Program-made: the position numbers and the translations under genes
Notes under the pieces: model-generated
The model's input: the letters and a program-made list of their open reading frames with translations, nothing else
What the model was told of the DNA's origin: nothing
Database searches by the model: none
Origin: Syntrophaceae bacterium
GTDB lineage: Bacteria; Desulfobacterota; Syntrophia; Syntrophales; UBA2185
NCBI GenBank assembly: GCA_003508565.1
Contig: DNUI01000071.1
Coordinates: forward strand, 1 to 8,766
DNA: 8,766 nucleotides
Direction: 5' to 3'
In this document: one piece after another, positions 1-6,676 of the stretch
Layout of the letters: each line of letters begins with the position of its first letter
How positions within the stretch are numbered: position 1 is the first letter of the stretch

Positions 1-171
1 GGGGAAACCGCTGGGAAAGCATTCATGGTTGTTCTTGACGACGGCAGAATAGTGAAGCTTGACGGCATGCAGATGGGATCTCTTGAAGCAGGCCGCCGTG
101 TGCTTGTTCAGGAAAATATAACCCTCATATTCAAACGAAAATTCTTTTCTTTCGTACGATATCTTGAATAA
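1..171 (+). CDS. 3' end of an unidentified gene (5' truncated by window edge)
   Basis: Frame 1 is open from the first base to a TAA at 169-171 and encodes the last 56 residues of a protein. I do not recognise the family with certainty. The segment reads like a small beta-rich domain: a hydrophobic strand followed by a DDGR turn (VVLDDGRIVKLDG), then an 'LEAGRRVLV' strand, and a basic, aromatic C-terminus (KRKFFSFVRYLE). The 'L-D-D-G-R ... G-x-R-V-x-V' pattern vaguely recalls the C-terminal strands of SlyB/Pcp-type outer-membrane lipoproteins, but without the N-terminus this is only a resemblance. No clear terminator with a T-tract follows. The downstream HEAT-repeat gene has its own promoter, so the two need not be cotranscribed. 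Confidence 0.55.
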   Translation, partial: GETAGKAFMVVLDDGRIVKLDGMQMGSLEAGRRVLVQENITLIFKRKFFSFVRYLE

Positions 172-321
172 CGGCGAGACTCACCAACAACCTTGGCAAC
201 ATTGTAATTTTCTTCAGCCTGGCTTGCATCAGCAGATGCCTCCGAACACAGTTTCGTGAACTTGTTACCCTGGCATCTATATCGGCCCTAACAGTCACCC
301 CGGAACCTGCATGGGTTTGTC

Positions 322-350
322 TTGACATACCTCGCTGTTCTCCTTATACT
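322..350 (+). promoter_or_regulatory. Sigma70-type promoter of the HEAT-repeat gene
   Basis: A perfect -35 hexamer TTGACA (322-327) and a -10 hexamer TATACT (345-350, one mismatch from TATAAT) are separated by the ideal 17 nt. Transcription would start near 357, giving a leader of about 135 nt before the ATG at 492. This is the strongest promoter-like element that I can see in the window. Confidence 0.7.
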
Positions 351-475
351 TCAAAGAAAGAGTGCGTGTAATCTGTTCTTTTATACCAACCATGGGGTAC
401 ATTACGAGGAATTCATGATGGCATAGCAGGTTTTCTGAATCTGAACTTATGGTATGTTTACTCAAGAAATTTATG

Positions 476-483
476 AAAGGAGG
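476..483 (+). promoter_or_regulatory. Shine-Dalgarno site of the HEAT-repeat gene
   Basis: AAAGGAGG lies 8 nt before the ATG at 492. It is an almost complete match to the anti-SD and fixes the start codon. Confidence 0.8.
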
Positions 484-491
484 ATTGGGCT

Positions 492-1277
492 ATGACGAAG
501 CGAGATATAGAGGTATCCTTTCGGAAGCTAAGGGAAGACAGTGTCTATGATGTTATCGAAGGGCTGGATGAAATCGCGAGAAAGCTAAAAGGCTTAAAGG
601 CAAAAGAATTCAACGAAGCAATCCTCGCTGTATGCAGTATCTTCCATATAGACCTTTTTGACCGCCCCGATCTTGAGCCAGCCGTGGAACGTGCCTTCAA
701 GATCCTGGTCGCAACAGGAGAAAAGTCAATCCCCCTAATTCTCTATCAACTGAAGGAGGCGGATTTAAAGGTCCAGATGCAGTTAACCAGAGCTTTGGGC
801 CAAATAGGGAAGCCGGCCATTAAACCACTGCTCAAGTTCTACTCAGGGTCTTTCGATCCCTACATGAGAATTTTTGCGCTCTATGCCATGGGGAAAATCC
901 AGGCGCCGGAGATGGCTTCCATCATTCCCAAGGTAATCGTGGCCATGGATGACTCCAATGCAGAGGTCCGGGATACGGCATCCCGGCTGTTGGGAAAGAT
1001 GGTTGAGCATCTGAAACCTCAGCGGATTACTCCCAAAACCAAGAGCAATATGTTTCGCGCTCTCACGAAAAACCTGTCGGACAGCCACTCAACCGTTCGG
1101 GCAAAGGCGGTACGCAGTATAGGGAAGATGGCGAAGTTCGGATTTATCGGCCCTAAAGAGAAGGCTCTCGCCAAAAAGGCGCTGGGCAGAATTTCGGGGC
1201 TGGATGAAGCGTTCGCGTGGGATTACGCATATATCGTCCGCGCTGAAGCCGAAGAGGCATTGAAGTATATGGACTGA
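492..1277 (+). CDS. HEAT-repeat domain protein
   Basis: This encodes a 261-residue soluble protein with no signal peptide or membrane segment. It is built of helical pairs typical of HEAT/PBS-lyase-like repeats. The clearest units lie at about residues 78-106 (EKSIPLILYQL ... ALGQIG), 107-136 (PAIKPLLKFY ... ALYAMGKIQ), 141-172 (IIPKVIVAMDDSNAEVRDTASRLLGKM) and 184-216 (MFRALTKNLSDSHSTVRAKAVRSIGKM). The 'D-S-x-x-x-V-R-x-x-A-x-x-x-(I/L)-G-K-M' pattern is seen twice, at 153-170 and 197-213. The N-terminal 75 residues are charged and helical, and no repeat is evident there. HEAT proteins are usually scaffolds or binding partners, and nothing here reveals a ligand or catalytic residue. The start is set by AAAGGAGG 8 nt upstream. 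The gene has its own promoter and terminator and converges on the B12 operon, so a role in B12 metabolism is not indicated. Domain type fairly sure; function unknown. Confidence 0.85.
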   Translation: MTKRDIEVSFRKLREDSVYDVIEGLDEIARKLKGLKAKEFNEAILAVCSIFHIDLFDRPDLEPAVERAFKILVATGEKSIPLILYQLKEADLKVQMQLTRALGQIGKPAIKPLLKFYSGSFDPYMRIFALYAMGKIQAPEMASIIPKVIVAMDDSNAEVRDTASRLLGKMVEHLKPQRITPKTKSNMFRALTKNLSDSHSTVRAKAVRSIGKMAKFGFIGPKEKALAKKALGRISGLDEAFAWDYAYIVRAEAEEALKYMD

Positions 1278-1325
1278 TCACTCTGGTCCATACATCAACG
1301 TGTGAGTTGTACCATTGTACATAAC

Positions 1326-1365
1326 AGCAGCGCTCGTCAATCATTTGCGGGCGCTGTTTAGCTTT
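1326..1365 (+). terminator. Stem-loop terminator after the HEAT-repeat gene
   Basis: The left arm 1326-1336 (core CAGCGCTCG, 1328-1336) pairs with the right arm 1348-1358 (core CGGGCGCTG, 1348-1356). The 11-bp stem has two G-U wobbles and an 11-nt loop. The + strand then runs TTTAGCTTTT, an interrupted T-tract consistent with a rho-independent terminator for the + strand gene. On the - strand the same stem is followed only by CTGTTAT, so it would be at best a weak terminator for the B12 operon that ends at 1408. Confidence 0.6.
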
Positions 1366-1407
1366 TACACTATTCGATCTTCTAAGCGCTCTAGTTGATT
1401 ACATTGT

Positions 1408-2166
1408 TTACGTATCTTTCAAGACAAATTTCACCGGAACCTCAACCCACATGCTGACAGGTTTCCCCAACCTGGTGCCGGGTTCGAATTTCCATGTCTT
1501 TACGGCTTTCACGGCAGATCTATCCAAAACCTCGTATCCCGATGATTTTTTTATCTTCAAACTGCCTACTCCACCATCGCTGAATACTTGCGCGGCAAGC
1601 AGTACAACACCTTCATAACCCCGCATTCGGGCAATCGAGGGATAGGCGGGTGGGGCATTCTCACGATACCGCGGTACGGCAAGGGATATCTCCTTCACCG
1701 GCGAATGGCCGGGCAACGCTGACCAGTCTTGAACTTTATGGGCAGTCTGTGATGGTGTTACATATACCGTTTCAGAATCGCTCGGTTGAGGTTTTTCTAC
1801 AATTGCCCTCCTGAAAGAATCTTTTTCAAGAGTATGATGAGTAACCGGTTCGACATCCACCCTGTTTCTGTCCTGTTTTTCGATTGGTATGTCTACTTTC
1901 GCCATCTCGGCCATTCTCTTTTTTTTGCTCTCTGTAATTTCTCCAGGGGATTGAGAACTCCATGGATGTGCGTTATGTTCGGTCTCTATGGAAGTAAGAA
2001 ATACATGAATGATCTGATCATCTTCCATCTTTAAAATGGCGGGGGCGGCGGTAGCCGTTATCAGGATCAAGAATATGACCATATGAAAAGCCAGGGATAT
2101 GGAAAGGGCAAAAAAAGTGCTTCTTTGTGTGTTTCTTCTCTTCCGGAACAATTCATAAGGCTGCAT
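1408..2166 (-). CDS. tonB: TonB-family energy transducer
   Basis: This 252-residue protein has the full TonB plan. A short basic cytoplasmic N-terminus (FRKRRNTQR) leads to one transmembrane helix at about residues 18-44. The helix contains the S-x-x-x-H motif (S24, H28) that TonB proteins use to couple to ExbB/ExbD. A charged periplasmic linker (about 50-160) is not strongly proline-repeated. The TonB C-terminal domain covers about 165-250, with P-x-YPSIARMRGYEG (173-186), the SSG turn (208-210), the W-K-F-x-P strand (225-229) and PVKF. Its expected role is to transmit proton-motive force to the outer-membrane receptor encoded three genes upstream in the same run. The ATG overlaps the end of cobQ by 14 nt and has AAGGAG 7 nt upstream (2174-2179), which suggests translational coupling. 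No exbB or exbD is present here, so it must borrow them from elsewhere. Family assignment strong; receptor specificity inferred from the operon. Confidence 0.9.
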   Translation of the reverse strand: MQPYELFRKRRNTQRSTFFALSISLAFHMVIFLILITATAAPAILKMEDDQIIHVFLTSIETEHNAHPWSSQSPGEITESKKKRMAEMAKVDIPIEKQDRNRVDVEPVTHHTLEKDSFRRAIVEKPQPSDSETVYVTPSQTAHKVQDWSALPGHSPVKEISLAVPRYRENAPPAYPSIARMRGYEGVVLLAAQVFSDGGVGSLKIKKSSGYEVLDRSAVKAVKTWKFEPGTRLGKPVSMWVEVPVKFVLKDT

Positions 2167-3712
2167 TACATATCTCCTTCTTGTTATAACCTAGAATTGT
2201 AAAAAGGCTGTCCATGTTAATATGAGCACGGAAATGGTCTGCCAGCAGATCATACTGGTAATCTTTGAAATCGGATGCCTGACCTCTGTGGCAATCGTGT
2301 TTTCCAGGGTTATAATTTGCCGAGATCGCGTGCAGGAACGAATGTCTGAAACCACGCATGTCAAAAAGACCATGGAAATAGGTGCCCCAGATTCTACCAT
2401 CAGAACTTTTCCCTCCATCGCAATGGTCAACGGGTTCACCATTTTGTGTGAGAACATGTATCACAGAACGTACTCCAGGGCCGAGTTTTGTAACACCCAT
2501 GTGTATCTCATACCCCTCTGTCTTTTCTCCGTCATCCTCCCAGATACCGGTGGAACGGGACAGTATTTTATCCTTGTGCAGCGTCGTCTCTACATCCAGA
2601 AAGCCAAGGCAATATGTCTCTCCCGGTGTTCCCTCAACACCATCAGGGTCGATGATCACCTTACCCAGCAACTGATACCCACCACATATACCCACAAGTC
2701 GGCCTCCGTCGCGTATGAACTTTGAAAGTTCGCCTGCCCAGCCCGTATTCTTCAGCCATTCCATATCAAATCGCCCATTTTTCGTACCGGGCAGAAAGAT
2801 CACATCGTAACCATCCAGAGGCCGAACACGGGCAAGATAGTGGACGTTCACAGATGCATCACGCGTGAAAGGGTCAAAATCAGTAAAATTGGAGATATGC
2901 GGCAGCCGGATTACCCCCATATTAATTTTTCCCGGTTCGGGACCGGATGACGGGTCGATTCGGACATCCAGGGGCAGGCCGTCTTCAGATTCTATCTGGA
3001 TGTGATGGAAGTACGGTATCAGACCAAGAACTGGGATTCCGGTTTTGTTTTCTATATACTCAATGCCTGTTGTAAAGATATCCGGATCACCTCGGAAGCG
3101 GTTGATGATGATGCCTTTCACGCGTTTTCTGTCTTCTTCCGGAATAATATCCAGGGTTCCGATAATCTGGGCGAATACGCCGCCCCGGTCTATATCGGCA
3201 ACCAGGATAACCGGCGCATCAGCAGCATGTGCCATGCGGAAGTTTACAAAATCACGGGGACGAAGATTGACCTCAGCACAGGAGCCGGCGCCCTCCATGA
3301 AGATGAGCGAGTATGACCCCCGGAGACACTCCAGGCTGGCTAATGCTTTTTCAAAAAGGTACTCTGTGTTTGAAAAATATTCTTTTGCTTCTCTGTTTCC
3401 CATCGGTTTTCCCTGAAGGACCACCTGGGCACATATATCCGTTGACGGTTTGAGGAGTACTGGGTTCATGTCCACATGGGGAGTTATACGGGCAGCTTCC
3501 GCTTGGACAATCTGTGCCCGTCCCATCTCTCCTCCTTCAGGTGTGACATACGAATTATTGGACATATTCTGCGCCTTAAACGGGGCTACGGGTACGCCGA
3601 GATCATTGAAAATGCGGCATAAGGCAGTAACTACGACACTTTTGCCTACATCTGAACCGGTTCCTAAAACGGCAACGCACTTCGCCCCAGAATGTTTTTC
3701 TATGTTCTTCAT
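2153..3712 (-). CDS. cobQ: Cobyric acid synthase (CobQ/CbiP), glutamine-hydrolysing
   Basis: CobQ uses ATP and glutamine to amidate four side-chain carboxylates (b, d, e, g) of adenosylcobyrinic acid a,c-diamide, giving adenosylcobyric acid in the cytoplasm. The 519-residue product is of normal length. The N-terminal dethiobiotin-synthetase-like ATPase half has a P-loop GTGSDVGKS (17-25), then PFKAQNMSNNSYVTPEGGEMGRAQ (44-67), with DMNPVLLKPS, EGAGSCAEVNL and VADIDRGGVFAQIIGT following. The C-terminal class I-like amidotransferase half has LPGTKN (307-312), the nucleophile elbow GICGGYQ with Cys343, EGYEIHMG (399-406) and YFHGLF with His447. All expected catalytic residues are present. The gene starts 20 nt after the CbiR-like stop with no good SD, so translation may be coupled. 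A TAG in frame just upstream rules out a longer start. Its stop overlaps tonB by 14 nt. No corrin-ring synthesis genes are visible beside it. Confidence 0.95.
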   Translation of the reverse strand: MKNIEKHSGAKCVAVLGTGSDVGKSVVVTALCRIFNDLGVPVAPFKAQNMSNNSYVTPEGGEMGRAQIVQAEAARITPHVDMNPVLLKPSTDICAQVVLQGKPMGNREAKEYFSNTEYLFEKALASLECLRGSYSLIFMEGAGSCAEVNLRPRDFVNFRMAHAADAPVILVADIDRGGVFAQIIGTLDIIPEEDRKRVKGIIINRFRGDPDIFTTGIEYIENKTGIPVLGLIPYFHHIQIESEDGLPLDVRIDPSSGPEPGKINMGVIRLPHISNFTDFDPFTRDASVNVHYLARVRPLDGYDVIFLPGTKNGRFDMEWLKNTGWAGELSKFIRDGGRLVGICGGYQLLGKVIIDPDGVEGTPGETYCLGFLDVETTLHKDKILSRSTGIWEDDGEKTEGYEIHMGVTKLGPGVRSVIHVLTQNGEPVDHCDGGKSSDGRIWGTYFHGLFDMRGFRHSFLHAISANYNPGKHDCHRGQASDFKDYQYDLLADHFRAHINMDSLFTILGYNKKEICNAAL

Positions 3713-3732
3713 ATGTATGTTCTATGAGTACA

Positions 3733-4512
3733 TCATGACGCATAGCGACTCATGACATCCATGGATTGGTAAAGCATCCCTTCATCGAATATTTCCATCG
3801 TTACAACCCTGGTTTTATTAGACCCGTTTCCCAGCCTGTCTACAATGGAGTTCAGCACCCCGGCAGGTACAAAGGCCAGACCGTGATGATCTTGCCCTAC
3901 CTCAACCCCGTGGAGGTGAATTACTCGGGTCCGCGACAGATACCTGTCAAGATATTCTTCCGGCGCATACCCGTAAAGGAGGATATGACCCATATCCAGG
4001 CAGACACTCAGTCCATAGTCAGTGACTATACCATCGATGAGCTCGTAGGGATAATCGAGCATTTCCACGCACAGATCCTGTGCATCAACAACCCGAAGGA
4101 GCCTTTCCACAGATTGCCTGTGGCCCTCGACCCATCGTTCCATCTCCAGCGACGGGCTTTTGCCCCGTTGATCCCCATGGAAATGGACAATATAGGCAAA
4201 GGGCGAGAGGGGAGCCGTACGCTCGATAACACGGAGACATTTATCCACAGATTGCTGTCGGACAGATGCCTTGGCGTGACCCATCAGGGTATCGAGAGGA
4301 AGATGGATGGTGTAGGTCAGGTCAAACCGTCCTGCAATGTCCTTCAGCCTTTCAATAGTGACCGCCTCCGGCAGGTTGGAAAATTCATCCGATTCAAACA
4401 ACACCAGTTCGATGTCATCCACCTTATCTGCTAAAAAGCCGACATTCGGCAGCAGATCCGCCGGAATGATGTAGGAAGTTGTTCCCAGACGGAAGGGAAA
4501 ACGGTTTTTCAG
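3733..4512 (-). CDS. cbiR: CbiR-like cobamide-remodelling phosphodiesterase (xylose isomerase-like TIM barrel)
   Basis: With the chosen start the product has 259 residues. It has the signature of the AP endonuclease 2/xylose isomerase-like TIM-barrel superfamily. The probable metal ligands fall on successive strand ends: YTIHLP (His70), IVHFHGD (His110, His112), CVEMLD (Glu150), CLDMGH (Asp173, His176), IHLHG (His199, His201), GQDHHG (Asp208, His209) and VTMEIFD (Glu240). The N-terminus FPFRLGTTSYIIPADLLPNV resembles, from memory, the CbiR branch. CbiR of Akkermansia muciniphila hydrolyses the phosphoribosyl bond of the nucleotide loop, starting lower-ligand exchange. Its place between a B12 riboswitch/receptor and cobQ fits that role. 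The start chosen is CTG at 4510-4512, 8 nt after AAAGGAG and 13 nt after the receptor stop. The alternative is TTG at 4534-4536 after GGGAGGG. An ATG at 4626 would add 38 residues lying almost wholly in receptor coding sequence and is unlikely. Superfamily sure; CbiR assignment probable. Confidence 0.8.
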   Translation of the reverse strand: MKNRFPFRLGTTSYIIPADLLPNVGFLADKVDDIELVLFESDEFSNLPEAVTIERLKDIAGRFDLTYTIHLPLDTLMGHAKASVRQQSVDKCLRVIERTAPLSPFAYIVHFHGDQRGKSPSLEMERWVEGHRQSVERLLRVVDAQDLCVEMLDYPYELIDGIVTDYGLSVCLDMGHILLYGYAPEEYLDRYLSRTRVIHLHGVEVGQDHHGLAFVPAGVLNSIVDRLGNGSNKTRVVTMEIFDEGMLYQSMDVMSRYAS

Positions 4513-4520
4513 AGACCAGT

Positions 4521-4527
4521 CTCCTTT
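4521..4527 (-). promoter_or_regulatory. Shine-Dalgarno site before the CbiR-like gene
   Basis: AAAGGAG begins on the receptor's TAA stop codon and lies 8 nt before an in-frame CTG (4510-4512). No ATG, GTG or TTG in the right frame lies at a usable distance downstream, so this site argues for a CTG start. Confidence 0.5.
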
Positions 4528-6637
4528 AAAGTTCAAAGGAAAGCCCTCCCTTACACATGATCCCTGGCATGGGATAGTAAGTATTAGGAGCTCCCGCACC
4601 ATATGCAGGGACATTGTACGAACCAAATGACGAATATTTCTCGTCGGTCAGATTCTCTACACCGAAAAAGGCTGTCATCGTTACTTTTCCAAACGTCGGC
4701 TTATACGAGAGATAGACATTATAGAGGGTATGGGAATCCAGTTTCTCGGCAACGTTGTTATAGTCTTGGGACAGGTAGGTCTTTCCCACGTAGCGAACTT
4801 CGGGACGCAGAGTCAGGTTGTAGGGAAGATATATCTCGATGCCGGCATTCGCCATCCGTTTAGGCACCAGAGGCATTTCCTTGTTATCATACGGCCCATT
4901 TTCAAAGGTAGCCTTGTGGTAGGTGAAATTGCCATAGAGCTTGGCCCATTTACCCCATGCATAGGACAAGGAAACCTCTGCGCCGTCATGACGCGTCTTA
5001 TCTTGATTTGTATTATACCCGGTAAACAGACCTGTAGCGAACCATGAAATTTCATCCTCCATATTGATCCTGAAGACGGTTAGTCCTATTTTCAGGTTAT
5101 CCAGGGGATACCATTCCGTGCCCGCTTCCATGCTGACCCCTTTTTCTTTCTTGAGGTTCTTGTTAAAAAGGACACCGCCGCTATATCCGTTGAACATGGC
5201 GATTTCATCTAAAAAAGGAATCCGGTAGACCGTGGCATATTTCGCGAAGACCTTTGTTTTCTTACCCACAAGCAAGGTCAGTCCTGCTTCAAACGCGTCC
5301 GCGTTGTATGTGTTTTCCTCGTCCGAGAAATTGTTGGCCGGATTCACATTGTCCTTGTTTGACCCCTCAATGGATGTATGTTCTGACCGATATCCGGCAT
5401 GCAGAATCAGGTTTTTCAAAATGTTGAATTCATCCCTGACATAATACGCAAGACTGTCCCTGGTAAAATCTGCTGAGCTTGTTTTTAAGGTTCTCACCCG
5501 GCTGCTGTATAATTCCTTCTTATAAGGTTCATGGTAATAATCCAGGCCGATAACCAGTTTATTTTTGAAGCCAAAGATGTCCTTTGCCAGAACATATTTC
5601 GGTGTAACACCGTACGTGTCTGTTGAGGTATCCGAAAACAGGAACCATGAGGGCATGTTGGTCTCAAGGTCCTTTTTACCATACAGAAAAGAGACATCGA
5701 TCTCCCCGATGGATCCCAAGAGGGACTTGATGCCCAGATTGACGTTGGTATATTTATCTGATCCATCATCATCGGGTGTTGTGATACTATATAATTCCGG
5801 CGGTGCACGCTGGTACTGCCGCCTGTCCTGATCAAGCTGGGTTTGCGTAAGAAACCCCGGCATTTGATAGTCCGTTTTATTGAAGGAAGCTCCTAAAGAT
5901 GCACTGAAGCTCTCACTTGCGTTATATCCAAAATCAAAACCTCCTCCCATGGATGAGAATTTTGATCGGTCCCGATAGCCGGAGTTGTAATTGTTTTCTC
6001 CGTTCAGCGCATAAGTAAATTTATCCACAGAACCGGTTACACTCACCCGTTCATCGTGTAGGCCATAGCTTCCCACTATTACGGAAGCGTTCACTTTCGG
6101 TGGTCCCTCGCCTTTCTTGGTGATTATGTTGATGACGCCGCCGATAGCCGCATCACCATAGAGGACACTGCTCGCGCCACGGACGACCTCGATTCTCTCA
6201 ACATTATTCAATGGAATCTGCAGCCAGTTGATAGAAGACATATCTGGTCTGTTCAGGCGCCTACCGTCAAGCATGATCAGGCTCTTGCCAAAAGGATTAT
6301 CGCCTCCGAAGCCGCGCATATCTATAGTCGCCTGGGAGGAGTTGCCGCTATAGGAACGGAACTGTATACTTTCCAGTTTATCGAGGACTTCCGGAATTGT
6401 CGTTGCACCCGATTTTTCAATCTGCTCAGTCGTAATGACGGAAACATTCGCAGGAACCTTTCGAATTTCTTCCGTATCCCGTGTCGCAGTAACGACTACC
6501 TCTTCCATGAGAATTGCTTTTTCCTGGGCAGCTTTTTCCTGAGCAGCATCTTCCTGCGCCGCGAGCGTTATGCCAGCCGATGCGGTAAGCAACAGGAACA
6601 CATTGAAAACAACAATTAATTTTAAGCCTTTTTTCAT
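4526..6637 (-). CDS. btuB: BtuB-like TonB-dependent outer-membrane cobamide receptor
   Basis: The product is a 703-residue outer-membrane beta-barrel receptor. It has a signal peptide (MKKGLKLIVVFNVFLLLTAS, cleavage likely near residues 26-27 after TLA/TLAA), then three AAQE(D/K) repeats, and a TonB box EEVVVTATR (45-53). The plug domain covers about 55-175: VPANVSVITTEQI, TIDMRGFGG, LIMLDGRRLN, VERIEVVRGASSVLYGDAAIGGVINIITKK. A long run of alternating amphipathic strands ends in GVENLTDEKY near the C-terminus. The ATG at 6635-6637 is preceded 8 nt away by AAAGGAG and opens directly on the signal peptide. An upstream in-frame ATG (6730) lies inside the riboswitch and is not the start. Receptor class is certain; cobamide as substrate is inferred from the riboswitch and the cbiR/cobQ neighbours. 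The last residue is Leu (SFEL) rather than the aromatic that usually ends such barrels. Confidence 0.92.
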   Translation of the reverse strand: MKKGLKLIVVFNVFLLLTASAGITLAAQEDAAQEKAAQEKAILMEEVVVTATRDTEEIRKVPANVSVITTEQIEKSGATTIPEVLDKLESIQFRSYSGNSSQATIDMRGFGGDNPFGKSLIMLDGRRLNRPDMSSINWLQIPLNNVERIEVVRGASSVLYGDAAIGGVINIITKKGEGPPKVNASVIVGSYGLHDERVSVTGSVDKFTYALNGENNYNSGYRDRSKFSSMGGGFDFGYNASESFSASLGASFNKTDYQMPGFLTQTQLDQDRRQYQRAPPELYSITTPDDDGSDKYTNVNLGIKSLLGSIGEIDVSFLYGKKDLETNMPSWFLFSDTSTDTYGVTPKYVLAKDIFGFKNKLVIGLDYYHEPYKKELYSSRVRTLKTSSADFTRDSLAYYVRDEFNILKNLILHAGYRSEHTSIEGSNKDNVNPANNFSDEENTYNADAFEAGLTLLVGKKTKVFAKYATVYRIPFLDEIAMFNGYSGGVLFNKNLKKEKGVSMEAGTEWYPLDNLKIGLTVFRINMEDEISWFATGLFTGYNTNQDKTRHDGAEVSLSYAWGKWAKLYGNFTYHKATFENGPYDNKEMPLVPKRMANAGIEIYLPYNLTLRPEVRYVGKTYLSQDYNNVAEKLDSHTLYNVYLSYKPTFGKVTMTAFFGVENLTDEKYSSFGSYNVPAYGAGAPNTYYPMPGIMCKGGLSFEL
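6508..6563 (-). repeat. Short in-frame tandem repeat in the receptor (AAQE units)
   Basis: Just after the signal peptide the receptor reads AAQED-AAQEK-AAQEK-A. It is encoded by about three 15-nt units of the form G-C-N-CAGGAA-(G/A)A-N-GC-N with few differences, so it arose by recent tandem duplication. It forms a short polar spacer before the TonB box. Boundaries are approximate. Confidence 0.55.
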
Positions 6638-6645
6638 TTGATTTT

Positions 6646-6652
6646 CTCCTTT
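6646..6652 (-). promoter_or_regulatory. Shine-Dalgarno site of the btuB-like receptor
   Basis: AAAGGAG lies 8 nt before the ATG at 6637 and decides the receptor start. Its first two bases are also the end of a small hairpin, TTCCC (6664-6660), loop GAGG, GGGAA (6655-6651). This SD is therefore a candidate target of riboswitch-controlled sequestration. Confidence 0.65.
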
Positions 6653-6676
6653 CCCCCTCGGGAACGTAGTTATTTG

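Larger units (their letters stand above)
172..491. other. 320-bp intergenic region with one promoter, otherwise no gene seen
   Basis: No convincing coding sequence lies here on either strand. The first half (172-320) holds only a weak 5-bp hairpin, GCATC-AGCA-GATGC, at about 227-240, with no T-run after it. The second half contains a near-consensus promoter (322-350), about 130 nt of untranslated leader and the SD of the next gene. Inside the leader are two tiny open frames: one of 8 codons starting at 392, and ATG-ATG-GCA-TAG just after a GAGG. Neither looks like a known leader peptide. Confidence 0.6.

Noticed and set aside
131..328. 65-codon open frame on the - strand
   Set aside because: It overlaps the real + strand gene end, has no SD and no recognisable domain, and its composition looks random.
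1268..1292. 7-bp inverted repeat TATGGAC/GTCCATA around the stop codon of the HEAT gene
   Set aside because: There is no T-tract after it; the better terminator is at 1326-1365.
1308..1321. Small palindrome TGTAC-CATT-GTACA
   Set aside because: Too short to distinguish from chance, and no partner copy was seen in the window.
2222..2725. 167-codon open frame on the + strand
   Set aside because: It lies antisense inside cobQ, whose catalytic motifs are unmistakable on the other strand; no SD or family likeness.
3766..4434. 222-codon open frame on the + strand
   Set aside because: It is antisense to the TIM-barrel gene, which has the full metal-ligand pattern; this is a mirror frame without signals.
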